Assembly: GCA_029934555.1 (NCBI GenBank) | Contig: JAOZMA010000089.1 | Span: 1 to 8,417 of the forward strand | Source: Acidimicrobiia bacterium | Lineage (GTDB): Bacteria > Actinomycetota > Acidimicrobiia > Spongiisociales > UBA5794 | DNA: 8,417 bases | Direction of reading: 5' to 3' | Shown here: positions 1-7,595 of the stretch, piece by piece | Layout of the letters: each line of letters starts with the position of its first letter | Numbering within the stretch: position 1 is the first letter of the stretch | Program-made: the position numbers and the translations under genes | Notes under the pieces: model-generated | What the model saw: the letters and a program-made list of their open reading frames with translations, nothing else | Told to the model about the DNA's origin: nothing | Database searches by the model: none

Positions 1-8
1 CCGAAGGA

Positions 9-105
9 CGGGGGGACGCGAGGAGCTTGCGACGAGCAGGGGGGTCGGTGTTCGTTTGAACGATGCCCCCCTGCGCCCCGGCTGACGCCGTTGCGCGTCC
101 CCCCG
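9..105. repeat. Large nested inverted repeat downstream of adnB
   Basis: Three nested perfect arms can be read. The outer arm is 12 bp (9-20 with 94-105, CGGGGGGACGCG and its complement). The middle arm is 9 bp (36-44 with 66-74, GCAGGGGGG and its complement). The inner arm is GTTC/GAAC (50-53 with 58-61) around a GTTT loop. The element begins about 60 bases past the adnB stop, so it would fold at the 3' end of the operon transcript. No T-run follows it on the minus strand, so it is not a standard intrinsic terminator. It could be a dispersed intergenic repeat, a transcript-end stabiliser or the remnant of a small mobile element. The arms are seen directly; the role is inferred. Confidence 0.7.
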
Positions 106-116
106 CCTGCCGGCGG
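103..116. repeat. Short GC-rich hairpin between adnB and the nested repeat
   Basis: CCGCC (103-107) and GGCGG (112-116) pair perfectly around a TGCC loop. The stem shares three bases with the outer arm of the larger inverted repeat, so the two cannot form fully at the same time. It may be part of the same element. No U-tract follows on either strand. Confidence 0.4.
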
Positions 117-166
117 TGGGACAGGAATGCGGGCGCCTTCCCAAGATCCCCCTATCCGCGGGTCCT

Positions 167-3100
167 CTACTCAATACGTTCCTGCAGGAATGCTTGGCCT
201 GCTTCGCAGAACGACGCGAAGTCACATCGGTGACAGGCATCCGATGGGGTCGGATCGAATTCGTCACGCTCGATCCGGCTGGACAGGGTCTCGACGTGAT
301 CCCTTGCGGTGGCCAGCCACTCGTCATCGACGTCGATCGACCGCTCCGCGTAGCCGCCACCGCCGAAGAACGCGAAGGTGACCGACAGGCTGCCAGGCAC
401 GGGTTCCGCCACGGCACCGTCGGCGGCCGCGATGGCGTACGTCTGGAGTTGCACGTCGAGGGCCGGATCATCGGAGGAGCGTCCCGATTTGTAGTCGACG
501 ATCTCCCACCGCCCCGGCTCCGGTTCGTACACGGCATCGATACGGCCCCGGACCCTCACAGCGCCGAATCCGAGATCGATGGGGACCTCGGCGAAACGGG
601 CTCGCTTGTCGGCGAAGCGAGAACCCAGGAAGACCTCGTAGGGATCTGCACCCGAGACCGCTGGTTCGCCTCCCGTGTCGTCGGCCAGGTCGTATGCGAT
701 CTCGTCGAGATCATCGAGCGGAACCTTCCCCAGGTTGTGAAGCTCAACGGCACGGTGGAACCGGACGCCGCGCCGCAGCGCAGGCGATGGTCGCCGGGGG
801 AGTCGGTCGATGAACGCCCATCGGAATTGCAGGGGGCATCGTGCGAGGGTTACGAGGCCCGTAACCGATGTGGTCTTCGCCACCGACCGCTCTGCCACAG
901 TCGGCTGTGGAAGCGACTCGAGGTCGAGCCGAAGCTGAGACGCCCTGGCGGTGGTGGCCGATTTGTGCTCGGGGAACGCGGACAGCCACTCTCCATCGTC
1001 AACCGCGCGCCGAAGCACCGTGTCCCACCCGGACCCGGTGAAGAGCGGATCGGGCACCGGGCCAGGAGCGCTCCATCGGGGCTCCTCGATGGGGCCGGGG
1101 TCTTCGGTCACGGCGTTCGTGCCCGCGATCTTGGCGGCCATAGCGAAGAGCGGGGACGGAACCCTGGGTGTCTTCCGCTCCGCGGTGCGGTGGGACCCCG
1201 TGATGATGAGGCGGTGTCGGGCTCGTGTGACGGCCACATACGCGGTTCGCCACTCTTCGGCTTCGTGGTAGGTCCGGAGAATCGCGTACCGATCCGACGC
1301 CTTCTGCGCGCCGCTCAGGTCTGGGAGGCTGTCGGCGTCGAGGCGCAGCGAGTAGGGCAGGTACTCGGCTTTGTCGATCGGACTGGCATACGAGCGGGCA
1401 CGGGAAGGGAACCCACCGTCCACGACCGACGGGATCACGACGGTATCCCACTCAAGCCCCTTCGCACGGTGGATCGTGAGTATCGCGACCGCCGGTCCGC
1501 GGGAGACGGCGACGGTGTCCAACTCGCGAGGAGCGTTCTCGTCTGACAGGAGACGCAGGTACTGCAGGAAAGAGCTGAGGGTGGCTCGACCGACGACCGG
1601 CTTCCAGGACTCGATGAGATCCAGGAAACGGTACAGATTCAACCGGGTGGACAACGCGGCATGGTCATCCATCGCATCGATCTCCGTCCATGCATCGATC
1701 GCGGTGAGCACGCTCCTGCAGAGATCCGGCACGGGGAGACTCTGTGTCTCGACGAGCAGGCGCGCGTAGCGGCTCCGGAACTCCTCGATCCGGCGTCTTG
1801 CCTCAGGGGAACAATCGTGAATCTCCTCGATGTGGTCGATCGCCTCGATGAGGGAGGGTTCGACACCGGTCCCACGTGTGCGTTCGCGAACCCATGCGGC
1901 GAGCAGAACGAGATCCCCGAGCCCCAGCCGGTAGGCGCTGCCGAGAAGGATCCGGGAGAGAGAGATGGAATCCGAAGCGTCATCAAGGACCCGCAGCCAT
2001 GCCAGGAGTTCTGCGATCTCGGGGATCTCGAGCAGACCGCCGACGGATGCGATCTCCGTCGGGATGCCCGCTGAGAGCAGCGCTCCTCGGATGGGCGCGA
2101 TGTCGTTGTTCTTTCGCACAAGGACGGCGATCTCGTTCCATGGTGTTCCGTCGTCGTGTGCTTCTTCGATCCGTGCCGCGATCCACGCCGCTTCCTCGCC
2201 GCGGGTTCCGAGCCATCCCGTCTCGATCTCGCCGATCAGCGCGTCGGGACCGGCTTCCAGTGGATCGAACGGCTCATCGCCGTGCAGCCGCCCTCTGATG
2301 AGGTTGGCAAGGTCGAGGATGGCGCGATCCGACCGGCGATTGAGGGTGAGCGGCAGGGTCGCGGCGTCGGAGCCGTCTGCATCCGGGAAGTGCCGCACGA
2401 AACCGTCGAAATTCAAGCGGGAGGCGCCCCTCCACTCGTAGATCGTCTGGTCGGAGTCGCCAACCGCGGTGACCGGGAATCCGTCGCCGAACACCGCACG
2501 GAGCAGCTCGCGTTGCGCCGGATCGGTGTCCTGGTACTCGTCAAGGAGCACGACCCGATACCGGTCGCGGATGCGTTGAGCGATCGATGGATGTTGCGTG
2601 ACGAGTTGATGGGCTCGCCGCACAAGATCGCCGTAGTCCACGACGCCGATGCTCGCCTTCGACTGCGTGTATGCCTCCACGAGTGAGAGGAGGTCCAGGC
2701 GTGTCTCCCACACCTCGTCGCGGGTGGCCATCGGTGGGGCTGCTGAACGCACGGTTGCGGCCGTGAGGAGGTTGTCTCCAACCTGGCCCGCGAGGGTGAA
2801 CGCTTTGTCGATGATCCCGGGTGGTTTGGTCAGATCGAGATGCGTATAGGGAACCGCCCCGAGCTCTTCCTCGATCAGTTGACGCTGATGGGCGGGCCCG
2901 ATCACCGTCGTGTCTCGTTCCACGCCGACGAGCGCGCCGAACTCTCGAAGCACCTCATAGGCGAAGCCGTGATAGGTCGCCACCTGTACCTCACGGCCTT
3001 CGGCGGTCAGATGGGGGAGTTCGGATCGAAGGCGATCGGCGAGTTCGCCTGCGGCCTTGTTCGTGAAAGTGATGCCGAGGGCCGATTCGGGCTCAATGCC

Positions 3101-3232
3101 GTCGGCGATCAACGCTTTGAGGCGAAGCACGATCGTGGTCGTCTTTCCCGTGCCGGCGCCCGCCGCAACGCGAAGCGGCGCGAGCGGGTACTCGACGATG
3201 GCTTCCTGCTCCGGCGTCAACTGGAAGGTCAT
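167..3232 (-). CDS. adnB: AdnB-like UvrD-family helicase with C-terminal Fe-S nuclease domain
   Basis: The 1021-residue protein is a superfamily 1A DNA helicase fused to a RecB-type nuclease, the layout and size of actinobacterial AdnB. With AdnA it should unwind and resect double-strand DNA ends for recombinational repair. Helicase motifs in order are Walker A AAGAGTGKT (23-31), DEYQDTD from D231, GDSDQTIYEWRG around D259-Q262, TIHRAKGLEWD around H588 and VAVTRAR around T669-R672. The nuclease domain has C799 (RCPLQF), H826, D899 (GRIDAV), D913-Y914-K915 and the C1000-x2-C1003-x5-C1009 cluster, so the Fe-S ligands and catalytic core look intact. The start overlaps the adnA stop in ATGA. A strong Shine-Dalgarno, AAGGAGG, lies 10 bases upstream inside the end of adnA. 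It is the last gene of the operon. The AdnB rather than UvrD assignment rests on the nuclease fusion and on the gene order. Confidence 0.9.
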   Translation of the reverse strand: MTFQLTPEQEAIVEYPLAPLRVAAGAGTGKTTTIVLRLKALIADGIEPESALGITFTNKAAGELADRLRSELPHLTAEGREVQVATYHGFAYEVLREFGALVGVERDTTVIGPAHQRQLIEEELGAVPYTHLDLTKPPGIIDKAFTLAGQVGDNLLTAATVRSAAPPMATRDEVWETRLDLLSLVEAYTQSKASIGVVDYGDLVRRAHQLVTQHPSIAQRIRDRYRVVLLDEYQDTDPAQRELLRAVFGDGFPVTAVGDSDQTIYEWRGASRLNFDGFVRHFPDADGSDAATLPLTLNRRSDRAILDLANLIRGRLHGDEPFDPLEAGPDALIGEIETGWLGTRGEEAAWIAARIEEAHDDGTPWNEIAVLVRKNNDIAPIRGALLSAGIPTEIASVGGLLEIPEIAELLAWLRVLDDASDSISLSRILLGSAYRLGLGDLVLLAAWVRERTRGTGVEPSLIEAIDHIEEIHDCSPEARRRIEEFRSRYARLLVETQSLPVPDLCRSVLTAIDAWTEIDAMDDHAALSTRLNLYRFLDLIESWKPVVGRATLSSFLQYLRLLSDENAPRELDTVAVSRGPAVAILTIHRAKGLEWDTVVIPSVVDGGFPSRARSYASPIDKAEYLPYSLRLDADSLPDLSGAQKASDRYAILRTYHEAEEWRTAYVAVTRARHRLIITGSHRTAERKTPRVPSPLFAMAAKIAGTNAVTEDPGPIEEPRWSAPGPVPDPLFTGSGWDTVLRRAVDDGEWLSAFPEHKSATTARASQLRLDLESLPQPTVAERSVAKTTSVTGLVTLARCPLQFRWAFIDRLPRRPSPALRRGVRFHRAVELHNLGKVPLDDLDEIAYDLADDTGGEPAVSGADPYEVFLGSRFADKRARFAEVPIDLGFGAVRVRGRIDAVYEPEPGRWEIVDYKSGRSSDDPALDVQLQTYAIAAADGAVAEPVPGSLSVTFAFFGGGGYAERSIDVDDEWLATARDHVETLSSRIERDEFDPTPSDACHRCDFASFCEAGQAFLQERIE

Positions 3233-6195
3233 ACGGCGAATGCCTCCTTGCCTTCCGGCCTAGCGGGGCACACGACCCGGAGATCGCAACGGCTGCACTC
3301 GATCCCGGGGGTCGGCGTCCAATCTTCAGCGCTGATGCCGGCCGCGACGGTCACCATCCGGGCCTCAATGTCATCGAGGTTGGATGTGTCGAACGAACGC
3401 GTCGCGATCGATCGTTTCTGCGGAGACATCGGGAACCACATCTCCGCAGCGGTCACCGGCCCAAGGGCACTGACGTCGGGGTCTTCCCTTGCGCCGATCA
3501 AGTAGAAGCCGAGTTGGAGCGACGATGCGGCGTCGTCGTGGCTGGTGAGCTGTCCGGTCTTGTAGTCCACGATCGCCAGCGAGCCATCACGGTCCTCGAT
3601 GCGATCGGCCTTTCCGGTCCATCGGGCATCGTCGCGGTCGACGCTGAGCGTGGTCTCGGAGGCGATCTGTCTCCCGGCACCGGGCCACAACGAGTAGATG
3701 TTCTCGAGGGCGACCCGGGCACGGTCCCGCCACGCTGCATCGAAAGAGCCGCCGCCGAATGCACCGGGTTCCATGATCTCGTCGAGAACACCTAGAGCCT
3801 CCCCGGCGGTCCCATGAGGGTCGCCGCGTTCGGATGCTGCCTTCTCGACGTGTTCGAGGACGGCGTGGACGAGCGAGCCGAACTCCATGTGGATGCTCGG
3901 TTCAGATCCGATGGCGAGTTTTCGCTCGAGGACGTAGCGGCGGGGGCAGGCCTCGTAAGCGATTGCTTGGCTGGGGGAGAGGCGTGGTGGCGATTGGACG
4001 ACACCGGCATCGGGGCCGTGAGCTCTTACGCCGGCGAATCGCAGGGGATCTCGCAGACCCATACGTTCGCCGTTGTCCAGGATCTCAACGGCGGCGAGGC
4101 GGTCGGGGGGTGGTAGCGAAGGATCCGTGGCCATTCGGCGCAGGGAGGATTCGAACTGGCCGGTAGTGATCGGGCGGTGGTGCCCGGTGGGTTCGGAGAC
4201 GGCTTCGTCAACGGTGGCGGCACCGATCGCCAGCGGAAGGAATCGACTCGGTGTTCCGCCGTCAATGTCGAAACCGGAGTCAGTGGCCGTCCAGACGACC
4301 CGTCGGGTCGCGCGGGTCATCGTCGTATACGCAAGCCTCCGTTCTTCCTGAAGTCGGAACGCGAGATATCCGGCCGTGTCGGTCGGCAGGTGCGGTTGGA
4401 GGTGGCGTGTCCCGAGGAGAGAGTCGCGTGTGCGGAGATCCGGGAAGACCCCTTCGACGGCGTCCGCGATGAACACAACGTCGAAGTCGAGGCCTTTGGC
4501 CTGGTGGAGAGACGTGACGGTGACCCGGTCGTGCTCGTCCGCCTGGTACGACAGGAGAGGACTCGCTTCGAACTCCTCGGCTTCGCTGTGTGCTCGGTAC
4601 TCGAGCAACGTGCCCTGCGGGTTGCGTTCGTTCCAGCGCTGGAGCACCTGGGTGAACGAGGACCAGGCTGCACGGTCCTGTTCCCTGTGAGGGTTCGTCG
4701 CCAGGTCGGCGATCTGGGGGAGCGTTGACCAGAGTTGCCACAGACCCGCTACGGCGACGTCTTCGTCCGCCCACGCAGCGTCGGCGAGCAGATCTGAGAG
4801 TGCGACGCCGTCTCTGACTCCGGACCGCACGATGTCGGCCCAGGACCGCCCGCTGTTCGTCCGTTCCCGGGAGAGTTCCGCGAATCGTGCCGGGGACGTC
4901 TCGAACATCGGACCAAGGAGGACACGACGAACGGCGCGATCCGTCTCGATCTGGCCATCTGCGTTCGTTGCAGCCGTGACGGTGTCGAGGATGAATCGGA
5001 TGGCCGGCTGATCGACGAGTCGACTGTCGGGCCGTTCGTGAGGGATGTCTCTCTGGTCGAGGGAACGGGAGAGAGTTGCAAGGAAGCGTGTCTGCGATCG
5101 AGTGAACACCGCCATGCGACTGAACGGGATGCGCTGTTCCAGGTTGAGTCTGTGGATCTCCGAAGCGATCCATTCCGACTCTTCGACTTGTTGGCCGAAT
5201 CGGTAGGCCTCGACGGAGCCATCTCCCGGTGCAGCGGTGACCTTGCCCGCAGCGCCGGGGAGTTCGTGGGCAGTGATCCGAACCGCGGCATCGAGGATCG
5301 CCTCCGGCACGCGAAACGACGTGGTGAGGACGAGCCGCTCGGCGGGTCGACCGTCGAACATGAAGTCATCGGGGAACCGAACGACGTTCTCGATGTCGGC
5401 CCCCCGGAAGCTGTAGATGGACTGGTACGGATCTGCGGCGGCTGTGACTCGCCCGTGCCCGCTCACGAGGCGCTGGAGCAGAATCGATTGAGCATGGGTG
5501 GTGTCCTGGTACTCATCGACGAGGACGTGTCTGTACTGATCGCCGACGGCTTCGACGATCGTTGGATCGATCAGGAGACCGGCGGCCTCCGAGAGGAGCG
5601 TGCCGTAGTCGATCACTGAGCGGTCCCGGAGGGTCCGGTCGTAGCGATCGAGAAAGCTCGAGAGGCCCCGCCAATCGGCCCGATTCCTTGATCGGTCGGC
5701 GAGATCACTCGGGCCGATGAGCTGCTCGCGGCATCGAAGGACGAAGTCGGTGACCTCGTCGGCGAAGGTGCGGGTTGTGAGCAAGGGCCGGTAGACGGGT
5801 GACCACCGACCCGGTTCCTCGGTCTCGAGCAGTTCGGCGACGAGTCGTTTCTGATCCGGACCGGGCAGCACGTCGGGAGTGCGATCCCATCCGCGATACA
5901 TCGCATGAGTTTCGAGGAGTCGAGCTGCGAACGAGTGATACGTTGAGACGTCGGTCGCTCGAGCGGGGCCGGACGTCGAGGCCCGGATGCGCGTGTCGAG
6001 GTCATTCGCCCCTCTTCGTGAGAACGAGAGGACGAGCAGTCCGTCACCTTCTCCGGCCTCGATGAGATGGACGGCCCGTCGCACAAGGAACTCCGTCTTG
6101 CCCGTGCCGGGGCCGCCGACGATGAGCTGCGGACCGGCACCCGGGACGACTCGCCTTGACCAATCGGTCGGGTCGACGCGAATGTCGGCGGTCAT
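3229..6195 (-). CDS. adnA: AdnA-like helicase-nuclease subunit
   Basis: The 988-residue protein has the same two-part plan as its neighbour and should be the AdnA half of the end-resection heterodimer. The motor domain has GGPGTGKT (27-34), a motif Ia of AdnA flavour (VLSFSRRGA), DEYQDTT (D227-Q230), ADPYQSIYSFRGAD (D255-Q258), SLHQAKGLDFD (H564, K567) and TTMTRATRR (T627-R628). The nuclease domain has C750, H777, D864 (KADRIE), D877-Y878-K879 and C967-x2-C970-x5-C976. I chose the ATG at 6195 because it overlaps the DUF488 stop in ATGA and places Walker A about 25 residues in, as the family expects. The open frame runs 191 codons further upstream, but that stretch is DUF488 read out of frame. 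No Shine-Dalgarno precedes the start, so translation probably depends on coupling. Motifs III, IV (TTSFR) and VI differ from the usual UvrD forms, which suits the subunit known in mycobacteria to be the lesser motor. Confidence 0.88.
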   Translation of the reverse strand: MTADIRVDPTDWSRRVVPGAGPQLIVGGPGTGKTEFLVRRAVHLIEAGEGDGLLVLSFSRRGANDLDTRIRASTSGPARATDVSTYHSFAARLLETHAMYRGWDRTPDVLPGPDQKRLVAELLETEEPGRWSPVYRPLLTTRTFADEVTDFVLRCREQLIGPSDLADRSRNRADWRGLSSFLDRYDRTLRDRSVIDYGTLLSEAAGLLIDPTIVEAVGDQYRHVLVDEYQDTTHAQSILLQRLVSGHGRVTAAADPYQSIYSFRGADIENVVRFPDDFMFDGRPAERLVLTTSFRVPEAILDAAVRITAHELPGAAGKVTAAPGDGSVEAYRFGQQVEESEWIASEIHRLNLEQRIPFSRMAVFTRSQTRFLATLSRSLDQRDIPHERPDSRLVDQPAIRFILDTVTAATNADGQIETDRAVRRVLLGPMFETSPARFAELSRERTNSGRSWADIVRSGVRDGVALSDLLADAAWADEDVAVAGLWQLWSTLPQIADLATNPHREQDRAAWSSFTQVLQRWNERNPQGTLLEYRAHSEAEEFEASPLLSYQADEHDRVTVTSLHQAKGLDFDVVFIADAVEGVFPDLRTRDSLLGTRHLQPHLPTDTAGYLAFRLQEERRLAYTTMTRATRRVVWTATDSGFDIDGGTPSRFLPLAIGAATVDEAVSEPTGHHRPITTGQFESSLRRMATDPSLPPPDRLAAVEILDNGERMGLRDPLRFAGVRAHGPDAGVVQSPPRLSPSQAIAYEACPRRYVLERKLAIGSEPSIHMEFGSLVHAVLEHVEKAASERGDPHGTAGEALGVLDEIMEPGAFGGGSFDAAWRDRARVALENIYSLWPGAGRQIASETTLSVDRDDARWTGKADRIEDRDGSLAIVDYKTGQLTSHDDAASSLQLGFYLIGAREDPDVSALGPVTAAEMWFPMSPQKRSIATRSFDTSNLDDIEARMVTVAAGISAEDWTPTPGIECSRCDLRVVCPARPEGKEAFAV

Positions 6196-6614
6196 CGGTC
6201 GAACGGAAGTGGGGACTCGTGGGATCGCGTGACGCCCTCGGGGAGGATATGGGAAACGGTGACGCCTCGCTCCACCAGGGCCGGAGCGATCACCGTTGAG
6301 CGACGGCAGTGCATCGGGTCGGACTCGCGGCACAGGACGACCGTTCGTGCTGTGGAAGCGAGCGCTATGAGTTCGGCGATGGCGTTGTCGGCTTCGACGG
6401 TTGAGTCCGTGCCCAGCGTTGAACCCATCCAGCGATATCCGATCCCGGCTTCCGTGGCGAGCTCCTCGAGGCGTCGATGGTCGAAATCGGGGGATCGGGA
6501 GTCGCGACCGGCACGGACGTCGATGATCATGGAGATGTTCAGCGCGGCGAGATCCCGCTCGATGTCGTCGAACGACCGTTGTCCGTAGCCGATGGTCCAG
6601 ATCGTGGTGGTCAC
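6192..6614 (-). CDS. DUF488 family protein inside the adnAB operon
   Basis: The 140-residue protein fits the DUF488 family. It has the N-terminal TIGYGQRSFDDI (the usual TIGHS-type strand), IIDVRA, GIGYRWMGSTLG, and the late motif VVLCRESDPMHCRR with C95, D99, P100 and C103, followed by HIL near the end. Members are small soluble proteins of unknown biochemical role that turn up beside DNA metabolism and defence genes. No signal peptide or membrane segment is visible. The GTG start overlaps the stop of the upstream nuclease gene (GTGA) and has a modest GAGG 10 bases upstream. The stop overlaps adnA (ATGA). The position implies a job tied to DNA-end processing, perhaps nucleotide or damage chemistry, but that is inference from context. 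The family call is fairly sure; the function is unknown. Confidence 0.82.
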   Translation of the reverse strand: MTTTIWTIGYGQRSFDDIERDLAALNISMIIDVRAGRDSRSPDFDHRRLEELATEAGIGYRWMGSTLGTDSTVEADNAIAELIALASTARTVVLCRESDPMHCRRSTVIAPALVERGVTVSHILPEGVTRSHESPLPFDR

Positions 6615-7417
6615 ACGGCACCACCCTCGTCGCTAGCGAAGGCAGGGCAGATGTCTTGGTACGAGCACCAGTCGCACAACACCCCGGTGCGCGGTGGGAA
6701 GTGATCGGTAGCGATCGCCTTGTTGATCGCTCCCCACAGGGCCTCGAGTTGATGCTCCATGGCGTCAAGTTGCCCGTCGTCGATCGGGATCTCGAGAACC
6801 GTCGGACCCGTGAGGTACATCAGTCGGAGGGCAACGGGCGTGCGACCCTCCCTGATGCGGATGAGGAGCGCGTAGATCTTGAGAGCGAAGAACGCCGACA
6901 TGGCGAATCGTTCCGAAGGGGCCTTCCCGCTCTTGTAGTCGGTGATCACGAGACCTTCCGGCCTCTCCTCCATCCGATCCAGGATGCCACGGATCGTCAT
7001 GTCCCCAACGGCCTGGGTCATGTCGAGTTCGCGAGAGAGCGGCTCGAACTGTGTGGGGTCTTCCATCGCGAAGTAGTTGTTGAGGATGGCGAGGCTCTCG
7101 ATGCCCCAAGCCCGCTCATCGGCGACGTCGGTGAACAGATCGGCGAACTCTCCCGGTTTGAGCTCGACCCAGGCCTCGCGGAAGAGATCGGAGAGACGTT
7201 CGGGCGTTCGCCCGGCTGCGGGCAGTTCGAAGAGCCGCTCGAGAGCGAGGTGAGCGGTCGTTCCCCTCGCCTGGTAGACGTTCGGAGGCGTCGGGATTCG
7301 ATCGATCGCGCTGAACTTGAACAGCTGGGGGCATCGTTTGAAGTCACTTGCCCGGGAGGGGGACAGGCTCTTGAGACCAACGGGGTCCGTACCGCTCTCT
7401 TGCGTGTCTGAGGTCAT
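6611..7417 (-). CDS. Stand-alone RecB-like PD-(D/E)XK nuclease with Fe-S cysteines
   Basis: The 268-residue protein matches the RecB-type nuclease domain without a helicase. It begins with LSPSRASDFKRCPQLF (Fe-S ligand C29). Next come GTTAHLALERLF (H56), D147 in ILDRMEE, the catalytic D160-Y161-K162 of ITDYKSGK, and a closing C248-x2-C251-x5-C257. It should cut or trim single-stranded DNA and carry a 4Fe-4S cluster, like the nuclease domains of AddB and AdnAB. Similar short RecB-family proteins of this size occur in actinobacteria such as mycobacteria. I prefer the ATG at 7417 to the in-frame GTG at 7447, because the GTG lies inside the promoter and the ATG sits 7 bases after the -10 box with no Shine-Dalgarno, as in a leaderless mRNA. 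It is the first gene of the four-gene operon. All core residues are present, so it is probably active. Confidence 0.88.
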   Translation of the reverse strand: MTSDTQESGTDPVGLKSLSPSRASDFKRCPQLFKFSAIDRIPTPPNVYQARGTTAHLALERLFELPAAGRTPERLSDLFREAWVELKPGEFADLFTDVADERAWGIESLAILNNYFAMEDPTQFEPLSRELDMTQAVGDMTIRGILDRMEERPEGLVITDYKSGKAPSERFAMSAFFALKIYALLIRIREGRTPVALRLMYLTGPTVLEIPIDDGQLDAMEHQLEALWGAINKAIATDHFPPRTGVLCDWCSYQDICPAFASDEGGAV

Positions 7418-7424
7418 GGTGAGG

Positions 7425-7447
7425 ACTATACGGGACGGGTGTGACAC
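7425..7447 (-). promoter_or_regulatory. DNA-damage (RecA-NDp/PafBC-type) promoter of the nuclease-adnAB operon
   Basis: On the minus strand the order is GTGTCACAC (7447-7439), eight bases, then TATAGT (7430-7425). I recall the mycobacterial LexA-independent damage promoter as tTGTCRgtg-N8-TAnnnT. The TGTCA core, the exact eight-base spacing and the -10 all agree, while the last three bases of the first element do not. No good ordinary -35 lies 16-18 bases upstream of the -10 (CGGTTC at 17), as expected for an activator-dependent promoter. Transcription would begin at or next to the ATG at 7417, giving a leaderless transcript. The geometry is seen directly; activation by a PafBC-like regulator is inferred. 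Confidence 0.6.
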
Positions 7448-7545
7448 GAACCGCGGGTGTGCAAGTACGACGCGTCGATGAATCGGGACGTGGATCGGTG
7501 CCCGAGGACATGGAACGGAGTTCGGCCGGCGAGTGCAGCCTGCCC

Positions 7546-7561
7546 TCGGGGATAATCCCGA
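7546..7561. repeat. Inverted repeat around GATAAT in the divergent intergenic region
   Basis: TCGGG (7546-7550) and CCCGA (7557-7561) flank GATAAT (7551-7556), a near-consensus -10 hexamer on the plus strand. It could be an operator covering a second promoter, or a simple hairpin. No good -35 lies 17 bases upstream (GGCGAG), so promoter activity is doubtful. Confidence 0.4.
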
Positions 7562-7589
7562 TTGCCCGTAGAAGTCCTCGCTCTAGATT
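7562..7589 (+). promoter_or_regulatory. Promoter of the small membrane protein gene
   Basis: TTGCCC (7562-7567) and TAGATT (7584-7589) are separated by 16 bases. The GTG start at 7596 lies 6 bases after the -10, so the transcript would be leaderless. No Shine-Dalgarno is present, which fits. Both hexamers are imperfect, so this is a moderate call. Confidence 0.5.
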
Positions 7590-7595
7590 GAAAGC

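Noticed and set aside
50..61. GTTCGTTTGAAC as a LexA (SOS) box
   Set aside because: The actinobacterial box is GAAC-N4-GTTC; here the arms are in the opposite order, and the site is downstream of the operon inside the nested inverted repeat.
9..105. Intrinsic terminator of the adnAB operon
   Set aside because: No T-run follows the stem in the minus-strand direction and the stem is much larger than usual.
116..1546. A 476-codon open frame on the plus strand opposite adnB
   Set aside because: It is fully antisense to a helicase-nuclease gene with intact motifs, has no domain I recognise and no ribosome site. GC-rich third positions leave such frames open by chance.
4280..5173. A 297-codon minus-strand frame within adnA
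   Set aside because: It is a shifted frame of adnA, covered by helicase motifs in the true frame, and its composition is R, S and P rich.
6196..6768. A 191-codon N-terminal extension of AdnA
   Set aside because: It overlaps DUF488 in another frame, is rich in R, H and P as shifted reading produces, and the ATG at 6195 gives the normal family length with an ATGA overlap.
7418..7447. GTG at 7447 as start of the RecB-like nuclease
   Set aside because: It falls inside the promoter and would place the -10 box within the coding sequence; the ATG at 7417 matches a leaderless start.
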